Shown piece after piece: positions 8,926 to 16,608 of a DNA stretch of 64,000 nt; positions within the stretch are counted from its first letter, which is position 1; the number at the start of each line of letters is the position of its first letter. The DNA comes from Streptomyces natalensis ATCC 27448 (GTDB lineage: Bacteria > Actinomycetota > Actinomycetes > Streptomycetales > Streptomycetaceae), in assembly GCF_000935125.1 (NCBI RefSeq), contig NZ_JRKI01000026.1:465886-529885 (forward strand), read 5' to 3'. Both the position numbers and the translations under genes were made by a program. The notes beneath the pieces are model-generated. The model had not been told where the DNA came from and did no database searches. It saw only the letters and a list, made by a program, of their open reading frames with translations.

Positions 8926-10341
8926 TCACGCCTCCGCGCCCCGGCGCCCGTCCCGCGGCAGCGTCAGCGTCACACCCGCCGTCAGTACGAGCCCGACTGC
9001 CGCGAGCAGCATGCTCCACCGCATGCCGACCAGGAACGTGTCCGCCCCCGCCAGCAGCGCCCCGAAGACTGCCACCGCGATCGCCCCGCCGACCTGGCGG
9101 CCGGTGTTGAGCACGGCTGATGCCGTGCCCGCCCGGTCCGCGGGTACCGCGTCGAGCAGCATCGCGGTCAGCGCCGGCACCGTCAGCGCCCCGCCGAGGC
9201 CGACCGGCACCATCAGCGCCGCCACCGCCCATACGTTGGTGTGCGCGCCGACTGTGAGCAGCGCCAGTAGCCCGGCCGTCCCGAGCAGTTGTCCCGCCAC
9301 CATCGGCACCCGCGGGCCGAACTGGGCGGCCAGCTTCGCCGAGGCCAGGTTCACCACTGCGACCAGTGCCGTCATCGGGATGAACATCAGGCCCGCGTGC
9401 AGCGCGGTCTGCCCGCGCTCCTGCTGGAGGTACAGGCTGAAGATGAACACCCCGCCGTAGTAGGCGGCATTGAGCATGAAGCCGACCACCAGGGACACCG
9501 CCACCACCCGCGAGCGGAACAGCGGCAGCGGGAGCATCGGGTGCGCACCCCTGGCCTGCGCGGCGAGGAAGGCAGCTGCCGCGGCGGCGGCCACGAGGAG
9601 CGACACCACCACGAGCGGCCGGCCGAAGCCCTCGGCGCCGCCCTCGATCACGCCATACGTCAGCGCGCCCATCGCGACCACCGCTGTCACCTGCCCGACC
9701 GCGTCCAGCCGCGCGGGCAGCCGCGGGGAGGCCGGCACGCGGGCCAGCAGGGCGAGCGCCAGCAGGCCCGCCGGAAGGTTGACGAAGAAGATCCACCGCC
9801 AGCCCGCGGAGGCGGAGAGTGCCCCGCCGAGCACCGGCCCGGCGGCCACCGCGACCGCGCCGCCCACGGTCCAGATGGCAATGGCCCGAGCCCGCTTCGC
9901 CTGGTCGGGAAAGCCCTGCCGGACCAGCGCCAGCGACGCCGGCATCATCACCGCCGCCGCACCCCCCTGCACCAGTCGCGCCGCCACCAGCACGCCGAGC
10001 CCGGGCGCCAGTCCGCACGCGGCCGAGGCCAGCGCGAAGAGCACCAGGCCGCCGCCATACGCCTGCCGGGCCCCGATGCGGTCGGAGAGGGCGCCTGCGG
10101 AGAGCATCAGAGCGGCGAATATCAGCGTGTATCCGTCCACGACCCACTGCAGGCCGGACATGCCGCCGCCGAGGCTGCGGCCGATGTCGGGCAGCGCGAC
10201 GGTGACGATCAACGCGTCCAGCGAGATGAGGAAGAAGCCCAGCAGGGCGGCACCGAGCACCACGGTGGATCCACCCCGAGCCGCTTCCGACGCATCGGTC
10301 GCGACGCCGGAGGCAGGTGAGGACTTGAGCAGGGATTTCAT
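8926..10341 (-). CDS. DHA2-family MFS drug exporter (EmrB/QacA type)
   Basis: A 471-residue inner-membrane proton antiporter with 14 predicted membrane helices. Motif A is visible as LSDRIGARQAYG, and the motif C-like stretch VGGAVAVAAGPVLGGALSA in helix 5 is typical of exporters. ATG 10341 follows AGGAG. Family members export hydrophobic drugs or a host's own metabolites. Directly upstream on the same strand is a SnoaL-like gene and an alpha/beta hydrolase, so the three could form one minus-strand unit of a small-molecule pathway, though gaps of 100-160 bp leave this open. Confidence 0.93.
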   Translation of the reverse strand: MKSLLKSSPASGVATDASEAARGGSTVVLGAALLGFFLISLDALIVTVALPDIGRSLGGGMSGLQWVVDGYTLIFAALMLSAGALSDRIGARQAYGGGLVLFALASAACGLAPGLGVLVAARLVQGGAAAVMMPASLALVRQGFPDQAKRARAIAIWTVGGAVAVAAGPVLGGALSASAGWRWIFFVNLPAGLLALALLARVPASPRLPARLDAVGQVTAVVAMGALTYGVIEGGAEGFGRPLVVVSLLVAAAAAAAFLAAQARGAHPMLPLPLFRSRVVAVSLVVGFMLNAAYYGGVFIFSLYLQQERGQTALHAGLMFIPMTALVAVVNLASAKLAAQFGPRVPMVAGQLLGTAGLLALLTVGAHTNVWAVAALMVPVGLGGALTVPALTAMLLDAVPADRAGTASAVLNTGRQVGGAIAVAVFGALLAGADTFLVGMRWSMLLAAVGLVLTAGVTLTLPRDGRRGAEA

Positions 10342-10499
10342 CAGGGCACTCCTGAGACTTTCTTGAAGGTGTGCAACCGAGAGTGGAGGTCAGGGGCGAC
10401 CGCTGACAGGCCGACTGTTTGCGGGGAGCACCCTGGCGCGGAGAGGTGAGTGGACACCCGACGGCGAGGGCCCCGCCGCCGGCGTAGCGGTACGTGCGG

Positions 10500-10976
10500 T
10501 CAGCCTGCTGCCTGTGCGGGGAGGTCCTTGTTGCCGTCACCCCAGGTCGCTGTCATCACCACCGAGGTGATCAGCCATCGGCCGCCGGTCCGTGCCAGTA
10601 CCCAGCGGTAGTCGCCGCCGAGCGTCCACAGCGGAGCCCCATGGGCGGTGGCGAGGCGGTGCGTGGCCTGGAAGGAGGCGGTGCAGACGGCACGGTCCCC
10701 GTCGACCTGGACCAAGTGGTTGGCGATCAGGTGCTGGGTGGCGTCGTAGCCGCCGAGCGTCGCCGACCAAGCGTCGACGATCTCCTGAGGAGTGAGCTGG
10801 ACCGGTTCGCCGCCGTTGAGGCTTGTGTAGTCGAGAAGCACCTTTGCGGCGAACAGGCGGCGCAGGAGCGCCCATTCGCGGCGGTCCGCGTGTACGGCCA
10901 TCCGGGTGCAGGTCTCGGCGACCTCGATCCTGGTCTCGGACGGGGACGGCGCGGCGGCCTCAAAAGGCTCGGACAT
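10500..10976 (-). CDS. SnoaL-like / nuclear transport factor 2 fold protein
   Basis: A 158-residue cone-shaped alpha+beta-barrel protein of the SnoaL_4 type. The N-terminal helices RIEVAETCTRMAVHADRREWALLRRLFA are followed by VLLDYTSLNGG, the Trp/His segment VDAWSATLGGYDATQHLIANHLV, and C-terminal strands ending in GDYRWVLARTGGRWLITSVVMT. The fold hosts cyclases, dehydratases and isomerases; Asp, His and Arg residues that could line the cavity are present, but the reaction cannot be named. It sits between an alpha/beta hydrolase and an exporter on the same strand. Confidence 0.85.
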   Translation of the reverse strand: MSEPFEAAAPSPSETRIEVAETCTRMAVHADRREWALLRRLFAAKVLLDYTSLNGGEPVQLTPQEIVDAWSATLGGYDATQHLIANHLVQVDGDRAVCTASFQATHRLATAHGAPLWTLGGDYRWVLARTGGRWLITSVVMTATWGDGNKDLPAQAAG

Positions 10977-11003
10977 GCGAGGTGGTCTCCTGTCGGGGCG
11001 ATG

Positions 11004-11077
11004 TGCGGGGTGGCCGGGGGTGCGAGGTGGCCGGGGGTGCGAGGTGCGGGCTGCGGGGTGCGGGCTGCGGGGTGCTC
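11004..11077. repeat. GC-rich tandem repeats
   Basis: Two adjacent short tandem arrays lie between the hydrolase stop and the SnoaL-like start. Two copies of a 17-bp unit (tgcgaggtggccggggg type, 11004-11037) and a partial third are followed by two copies of a 14-bp unit (tgcgggctgcgggg type). Probably replication slippage in a spacer. Confidence 0.75.
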
Positions 11078-11975
11078 ACAGCGTGCGGGCGAAGTGCTCG
11101 GCTGCCGCGTCCGCAGCGAAGCCGACCTGTGGTGACCGGTCGTAGAAGTCGAACTGGCTGCCCTCGGTCCACAGGAATTCCTTGGGACCTGCGAGGTTGT
11201 CGCGGAAGCGGCGGGCGCCGTCCGGGATGGCGGCGTCCTCACTGTGGACCAGCAGCACGGGCGCGGTCACCTTCGGCGCGAGCGCGACGGCATCGAAGTC
11301 CAGCCACCCGGGCCAGGCCATGACGGCAAACCGGTTGGGCCACTGCTCAATCCCGCCGCGCTGCGGGTTGAGGTAGAAGTCGATGTCGAACGGCATGGCC
11401 GCGTCCGGGTCACTGCCGCTGACCACCGGCACGTAGGCGACCTCCCCGGTCTCCTCGTACCTGCGTCGGGCCTCGGCCGCCGCCGCCTTCTTCCTCTCAA
11501 TGCCCTCCGGACCGCCGTAGTTCTCCTCGCAGATACGGCGGTCGTGCAGCCACGGCGCCACCAGGGCAAGCGACCGCACCCGCGAATCCCCGGCGGCGAA
11601 GGCGCTCACGTACATCGCGCCGGCGCACACCCCCAATGCGCCAAGTTGTCCGTTGCCCACCGCCGGATGCCCGGTCAGGAAGTCGGCCGCCGCGCGGATG
11701 TCCCGGACCTTCAGCTGCGGCGACTCGAAGTCGCGCGGCTCACCGGCCGATTCGCCGTATCCGGTGAAGTCGAAGGACAGGGCCGCATAGCCGCGGCGGG
11801 CCAGCTGCTCGGCGTACCGGTCGGCCATCTGCTCCTTGACGCTGGTCCAAGTGCCGACGACCACGACACCCGACACCGGAGCGGCGTCATCAGTGCCCGC
11901 GGTATCGGGCAGAAAGAGATGGCCGGTGAGCTTTGCCGCATCACCGGCGAAGCTCACCTGTTCACGTAGAGGCAT
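11076..11975 (-). CDS. Alpha/beta-hydrolase with Cys at the nucleophile position
   Basis: A 299-residue DLH/YcjY-like alpha/beta hydrolase. The oxyanion region is VVVVGTWTSVKEQMADRYAEQLARRGY, then LSFDFTGYGESAG. The nucleophile elbow reads LGVCAGAMY, with Cys (TGC codon) where most relatives have Ser. The acid-loop Asp follows in VLLVHSEDAAIPDGARR, and a C-terminal His is in AAAEHFARTL. Dienelactone hydrolases also use Cys in GxCxG, so the enzyme may act on lactones or activated esters rather than plain esters. The start at 11975 follows a gaaggagc stretch. Cytoplasmic. Confidence 0.87.
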   Translation of the reverse strand: MPLREQVSFAGDAAKLTGHLFLPDTAGTDDAAPVSGVVVVGTWTSVKEQMADRYAEQLARRGYAALSFDFTGYGESAGEPRDFESPQLKVRDIRAAADFLTGHPAVGNGQLGALGVCAGAMYVSAFAAGDSRVRSLALVAPWLHDRRICEENYGGPEGIERKKAAAAEARRRYEETGEVAYVPVVSGSDPDAAMPFDIDFYLNPQRGGIEQWPNRFAVMAWPGWLDFDAVALAPKVTAPVLLVHSEDAAIPDGARRFRDNLAGPKEFLWTEGSQFDFYDRSPQVGFAADAAAEHFARTL

Positions 11976-12550
11976 GGCGGGGCTCCTTCGAAGCAGGAAG
12001 GGTTACGGCATGTCGACGGTCGACGGCCGTGAGAGGGGCAGCTGGGCAAGCCGTTGCCTCGGCACACCGCGTACAGGGACGGGCGGCCCTGCTCGCTCGC
12101 TGCCCCCGACACGCTGGCAGCTACCGCTCCGGCCGACAACGCCCAATGTCTAACAGCACGTTGAGCGCAGCTAATCAGCCTGTGACCGGGCCGCGCTGGG
12201 CTGGATCGGGGCGACGGACAGAGCAGCGGACGACCTGGCTCAGGACACCGCGACCGGCCCGAAGCTCACGGTGACGGCCATCGAGCGGTGCGCATTCAAG
12301 CCAAGCTCGCACGGCGGCCCTGGCGCCAGTAGAAGCCGAAGGCGATTGCCAGGGAGAGTTGCCGGGGCCCTTCCTGGGAAGGGGAGCCGTCCCGCCACGG
12401 CCTGTCAGTCTGCTGATGTCCTACTGATGCGGCTCCACGCCGGTCGTCTTCACGGCAGGTCACATTACGTCGCGGTGACCGATGTCCTTCCGAAGCGTGC
12501 TGCCTAGTGTCGTGTCGTCCCTGGCAGTAATGAATCGAAGGCGGGGCCCG
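11976..12550. other. Gene-free interval with a weak inverted repeat
   Basis: Separates the hydrolase from the DHFR-family relic. A short inverted repeat ggtcac / gtgacc (12458-12463 and 12475-12480) lies about 70 bp upstream of the DHFR start and could be a regulator site. Nothing else coding or repeated is supported. Confidence 0.3.
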
Positions 12551-13120
12551 ATGCGTCGGCTCACGTATTTCATCGGCTACAGCATCGACGGCTTCATCGC
12601 CGGCCCAGAAGGGCAGTACGACTCCTCCTGCTTCGACGGCGACCTCAAGGCCGCGGTTCTCGCCGAGTACCCGGAAACCATCCCGGACCACCTCCGTGGA
12701 TTGCTGGGCGTCGGCGGCACAGCGAACAGGAAGTTCGACACGGTCCTCATGGGGCGCGGTGCCTACGAGTCCGGGCTGCAGGGCGATGCCATCAGTCCCT
12801 ATCCCCATCTCCGGCAGTACGTGTTCTCCTCGTCCCTGACACGGCCCCGTCCTGAGGTCGATGTCGTTGCCCGCGACCCGGTGGAGTTCGTCCGCGGGCT
12901 GAAGCAGCAGCCGGGCTTATCCATCTGACTGAGCGGCGGCGCCGTGCTGGCAGGGCAATTGCTCGGGGAAGTCGATGAGTTGATCGTCATCCGCTACCCA
13001 GTGGTGTTCGGGAGCGGCATTCCTCTGTTCCGCACCGCATTCGACCCTGCCGGCTTCACGCTGACCGGTTCCCGGGCCTTCACCACCGGCGCGACCCTCA
13101 CCACGTACACCAAGCAGTAG
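12551..13120 (+). pseudogene. Dihydrofolate reductase-family (RibD C-terminal-like) protein with in-frame TGA
   Basis: The frame from ATG 12551 to TAG 13118-13120 would encode 189 residues of the YwjB/RibD-C family, which reduces pterin- or flavin-pathway substrates with NADPH. MRRLTYFIGYSIDGFIAGPEG and VLMGRGAYESG are typical. The reading is interrupted only by TGA at 12926-12928, in SI(stop)LSGGAVLAGQLLGEVDELIV, where the family has Trp (IWLxGG). A single TGG to TGA change explains it; everything downstream stays in frame and family-like. Either a recent nonsense mutation or a sequencing error. The downstream GNAT gene begins 8 bp later. Confidence 0.8.
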
Positions 13121-13128
13121 GAGAACAT

Positions 13129-14070
13129 GTGTTGTTCCGACCCACGACCGAGGGCGATTCCCAGCGCGTCGTCGAGGTGATCGTCGATGAGCCCGTCGGC
13201 TGGATAGGCGCCGACCGCTACCTGGCCGAGAAGCGGCAGGGAATGTACCGCCCGGAGTGGACCTGGATCGCCGAAGACAGCGGGCGGGTATGGGCCCGAG
13301 CCCTGTGGTGGGGGCAGTCGGACAGCGCTCACCCCGTTGCCCTGGACTGCCTGCACGTCGACCCCGCACTCTCCGATCGTGCGGAAGTGGCGGCCAGGCT
13401 ACTGGCTGCCGGGCTGCGGGCGTTCGCCGCTCAGGGCGCACCCAAGCCTCCGCTGTACAACCTGACGCTGTCCGGCGACTGGCGTGACGATCCAGCCGCG
13501 GCGGCAGCCGTGGGCTGGCGGCGCCGGGCCGCGGTAGCTGCCGGGCTCACCCACGAAGTGGAACGGCTGCGCCTGGAATGGACGCCCGACGTCGGCCTCC
13601 CCGCGGCCGGGGGCCGGTTGTCCTTCGCTCCGGCGTCGGACGAGGAGTTCCTTCAGCTGATGCGCCGGATAGCCGTCGGCAGCCTGGACGACGAGACCCG
13701 CAGGAACATCGCGGCCAAGGGCGCCGAAGCCACCGCCCGGGACGAGATGGACTTCTACCTCAGCTGCCCGGGGCGGCGCGAATGGTGGCGCGCGGCATAC
13801 AGCCCAGACGGGCATGTCGTGGGGCTCGCTGTTCCCTCCGCGACACCGTACGCCCGCAATGTCGGCTACCTCGGCGTCGTACCCGAGTTCCGCGGCCGCG
13901 GGTACGTGGACGACCTTCTCTCCGAGATCACCCGCATCCACGCGCACACGGGCGCCGAGCTGATCACCGCCACCACGGACACCGGCAACACGCCCATGGC
14001 TGCGGCCTTCGCCCGAGCCGGCTACCGGACGAAGGAGATACGGATGATCTATTCGGCGCCGGTGGTGTGA
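13129..14070 (+). CDS. GNAT acetyltransferase, tandem-domain type
   Basis: A 313-residue member of the GNAT superfamily, which transfers acetyl from acetyl-CoA to amines. The C-terminal domain carries the acetyl-CoA loop in GYLGVVPEFRGRGYVDDLLSEI (V-x-P-x-x-R-G-x-G-Y) followed by NTPMAAAFARAGYR. The N-terminal half looks like a degenerate second GNAT domain (VALDCLHVDPALSDRAEVAARLLAAGLRAF). GTG 13129 is preceded by TAGGAG; the overlapping ATG at 13127 is out of frame. Only 8 bp separate it from the DHFR relic, suggesting one transcript. Substrate unknown. Confidence 0.87.
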   Translation: MLFRPTTEGDSQRVVEVIVDEPVGWIGADRYLAEKRQGMYRPEWTWIAEDSGRVWARALWWGQSDSAHPVALDCLHVDPALSDRAEVAARLLAAGLRAFAAQGAPKPPLYNLTLSGDWRDDPAAAAAVGWRRRAAVAAGLTHEVERLRLEWTPDVGLPAAGGRLSFAPASDEEFLQLMRRIAVGSLDDETRRNIAAKGAEATARDEMDFYLSCPGRREWWRAAYSPDGHVVGLAVPSATPYARNVGYLGVVPEFRGRGYVDDLLSEITRIHAHTGAELITATTDTGNTPMAAAFARAGYRTKEIRMIYSAPVV

Positions 14071-14280
14071 GGTGTGAGGACCGAGGGGCACACCCACCCC
14101 GGACCGGCGCGCTCGCACGCGCAGACGCCTCGGGCCTGATCCTCACCTTGACCATCACCGGACTTGCGGCCGAAGAGCCCTCCGCACAGCCGCCGGAAAG
14201 ATCCTCACGCCACTGTGCGAGGCCCCTTGGGCGTGCGCCTCTTCCAGATCCACCGACCCTCACCGATAAAGGACGTGACG

Positions 14281-14925
14281 TTGTCTCCTGATCCGACCAC
14301 CGTGCACCCGCTGCCCGCGCACGACCGCGTGGTGTTCCTCAGACCGTTGGTCACCTCACCGAAGATCGTCGTAGGCGAGTACACCTATTACGACGACCCC
14401 GACAGTGCGACGGACTTTGAGCACCGCAACGTGCTCTACGCCTATGGGCCGGAGCGTTTGGTCATCGGCAAGTACTGCGCCATCGCCGCGGGCACGAAGT
14501 TTCTGATGGCCGGCGCCGAGCATCCGACGATGGGCGCGTCCACGTTCCCGTTCACCATGTTCGACGGCCGGTGGGCCGAACGGACCCTGGACATCGTCAC
14601 CGCCATGCCGAGCCGCGGTGACACCGTCGTCGGCAACGACGTCTGGTTCGGCCACCAGGTGACGGTGATGCCCGGCGTGCGGATCGGGGATGGCGCCATC
14701 ATCGCGGCCGGCGCGGTGGTCACCACCGACGTCGCTCCCTACACGATTGTGGGCGGCAACCCGGCCCGGCCCATCCGGCAACGCTTCGCGGACGTCGACA
14801 TCCAGCGCCTCCTGCGCGCCGCATGGTGGGACTGGCCCGCCGACCTGGTCAGTGAACACACCCGCACGATCATGGCCGGTACCCCGGCCCAGATCGAAAG
14901 CATCGCCAACCGGCGCAGCCAGTAG
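14281..14925 (+). CDS. vat: Vat-family streptogramin A O-acetyltransferase
   Basis: About 214 residues of left-handed beta-helix (hexapeptide-repeat) xenobiotic acetyltransferase. It shares the Vat pattern along its length: PLVTSPKIVVGEYTYYDDP, LVIGKYCAIAAGTKFLMAGAEH with the catalytic His, STFPFTMF, GDTVVGNDVWFGHQVTVMPGV, GAIIAAGAVVTTDVAPYTIVGGNPA, and the C-terminal LRAAWWDWP. Vat enzymes inactivate group A streptogramins (virginiamycin M, dalfopristin) by acetylating the C14 hydroxyl. TTG 14281 is preferred because AAAGGA (14268-14273) lies 7 nt upstream; GTG 14275 is too close to it. The lyase for the partner antibiotic follows immediately, which strongly supports the call. Resistance has not been shown. 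Confidence 0.92.
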   Translation: MSPDPTTVHPLPAHDRVVFLRPLVTSPKIVVGEYTYYDDPDSATDFEHRNVLYAYGPERLVIGKYCAIAAGTKFLMAGAEHPTMGASTFPFTMFDGRWAERTLDIVTAMPSRGDTVVGNDVWFGHQVTVMPGVRIGDGAIIAAGAVVTTDVAPYTIVGGNPARPIRQRFADVDIQRLLRAAWWDWPADLVSEHTRTIMAGTPAQIESIANRRSQ

Positions 14926-15027
14926 AGCAGTTGTCGATCGTCCGGTCGAAGCAAGGTACGGCCGGGGCGAGACCCACGGCCCATGGATGTGCGGAGCGTG
15001 TGCTCCGTGAGAAGCAGAGAGAAGTTG

Positions 15028-15981
15028 ATGCCAGTGTTGGTCGAGGAGTTCGCGGTAACCGAGCGCAGCAGCGGTCCGTACGCGGTCGTCGCGGGCCCGG
15101 ATGGGGCGCTGTGGTTCACCCTGGTCCACAGCGGAAGCATCGGGCGGTTGGTGCCCGGAGAGGAGCCTACGAGTCATCAACTCGATCCGGAGTGTGGGCC
15201 GACGGTCATCACTGTCGGGCCGGACGGGGCCTTGTGGTTCACCGAGTACCGGGCGCACCGCATCGGCCGGATCGCGCTCGACGGCAACGTCACGGAGTTC
15301 GCGTTGCCCACAGCCAAGTGCGGGCCGTTCGGGATCGCCGCCGGGCCGGATGGAGCACTGTGGTTCACCGAGACCGCCGCCGACCGCATCGGCCGGATCA
15401 CCCCTGACGGCCGGGTGACCGAGTTTCCGCTGCCGGCCACCGGGGCCTTCCCCTCCGCCATCACCGCCGGCGCCGATGACGGGATGTGGTTCACCCTGAA
15501 CCAAGCCAATGCGATCGGGCGGATCGGCATGGACGGAGCCGTCACCCTCCACCCCTTGCCGACCGAGTCCGCCGCCCCGGTAGGCATCGCAGCGGGCCAC
15601 GACGGGGCGCTCTGGTTCGTCGAAATCAGCGCCGGGCAGATCGGGCGGATCACCCTCGACGGCCTGATCACCGAGTTCCCGCTGCCCGACCGCACGTCCC
15701 GCCCGCATGCCATCACCCCCGGCAGCGACGGCAATCAGTGGTTCACCGAGTGGGCCGGGAACCGCTTCGGCTCCATCACTCCCGACGGCACGATCACCGT
15801 GCTCGACCTGCCGACCGCCGGTTCCGAGCCACACGGCATCACCCTGGGCCCGGACGGCGCCCTGTGGACCGCGCTGGAGATCGGCGCGCTCGCCCGCATC
15901 AGCTCACCCGGACTCCGGCGGCCCGCCACGGCCTCTCAGCGCACCCCGCGTAACGGCAAGTACAGAACCCACGGCAAATGA
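15028..15981 (+). CDS. vgb: Vgb-family streptogramin B lyase
   Basis: A 317-residue seven-bladed beta-propeller of the virginiamycin B lyase family, which linearises group B streptogramins by eliminating the ester bond without water. Repeats of the form GPDGALWFTE...IGRI...G occur at about 40-residue spacing through the whole protein. The late RPHAI, WFTEW and SEPHGI motifs hold His and Glu residues in the region of the known active site. ATG 15028 follows AGAGAAG. An in-frame ATG at 14983 is possible but lacks a binding site. The last 20 residues are an unrelated tail created where a 25-bp tandem repeat reads through. It sits 100 bp after vat, probably co-transcribed. Confidence 0.93.
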   Translation: MPVLVEEFAVTERSSGPYAVVAGPDGALWFTLVHSGSIGRLVPGEEPTSHQLDPECGPTVITVGPDGALWFTEYRAHRIGRIALDGNVTEFALPTAKCGPFGIAAGPDGALWFTETAADRIGRITPDGRVTEFPLPATGAFPSAITAGADDGMWFTLNQANAIGRIGMDGAVTLHPLPTESAAPVGIAAGHDGALWFVEISAGQIGRITLDGLITEFPLPDRTSRPHAITPGSDGNQWFTEWAGNRFGSITPDGTITVLDLPTAGSEPHGITLGPDGALWTALEIGALARISSPGLRRPATASQRTPRNGKYRTHGK

Positions 15982-16006
15982 CAAGTACAGAATCCACGGC
16001 AAGGGA
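15957..16006 (+). repeat. 25-bp tandem duplication
   Basis: Two adjacent copies of a 25-bp unit (caagtacagaacccacggca type) span the vgb stop codon. The first copy codes for the C-terminal KYRTHGK of the lyase and supplies its stop; the second lies in the spacer before the YCII gene. Two or three mismatches separate them. Confidence 0.8.
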
Positions 16007-16018
16007 AATGAGACACGC

Positions 16019-16366
16019 ATGAAATACGCACTCGTGATATTCGAGACGGATGAGTCGCGCCAGCGGATCCGGGCCGATCGGGACGCCCACCGAGGAGCAT
16101 ACGAAGCCTGGATCGGCCAGATCGCAGCGGCGGGCAAACTGATCAGCGGCGATGCGCTCGAAACCGAGCACATCACCCCGGTCACCGTACGCAAGACCGC
16201 CGATGGAGCCCCCACGGTGACCGAGGGGCCCGTGCATGCCGGTGAAGAGACCCTCGGCGGCTGGTTCGTCGTCGAGGTGGCCGACCGCGAGGAAGCGGTA
16301 GAACTGGCCAAGGGGCTCGGCACCCCCGAAACCGTCGAAATCTGGCCGCTGCTCGAAACCGCCTGA
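16019..16366 (+). CDS. YCII-related (DGPF-type) small protein
   Basis: A 115-residue protein of the YCII/DGPF dimeric alpha+beta-barrel family. It opens MKYALVIFETDESRQRIRADRDAHRGAYEAWIGQIAAAGKLISGDAL, then EGPVHAGEETLGGWFVVEVADREEAVELAKGLG and VEIWPLLE, which are the usual landmarks. Members are often encoded near sigma factors and regulators; a general enzymatic role is not established. ATG 16019 follows AAGGGAAATGAG. It lies 38 bp after vgb and before a large LuxR regulator, so it may be the third gene of the resistance unit. Confidence 0.9.
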   Translation: MKYALVIFETDESRQRIRADRDAHRGAYEAWIGQIAAAGKLISGDALETEHITPVTVRKTADGAPTVTEGPVHAGEETLGGWFVVEVADREEAVELAKGLGTPETVEIWPLLETA

Positions 16367-16608
16367 GCCACCGCACCACCGATATACGGGAACGGAGGGG
16401 ATGACTCGAGGCGCACACCGAAGCCGGGGGCCGAACGGTGATGTGCGTAGCCGAAGGCCGATAAGGGCTGCACAGATGACCGGTGCGGACATCGCCGCAG
16501 TGCTCGCATTTTTACCACGACCGCCATCGCCGCGGTCTCTCCCCGCACGTACAGTGGTGATCACGATGCCCGGCTGCTGCCGGGGTCGATGACCGGGGGG
16601 GACGGGCG

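Noticed and set aside
14275..14277. GTG as start of the Vat gene
   Set aside because: Only one base separates it from the AAAGGA site; TTG at 14281 has proper spacing.
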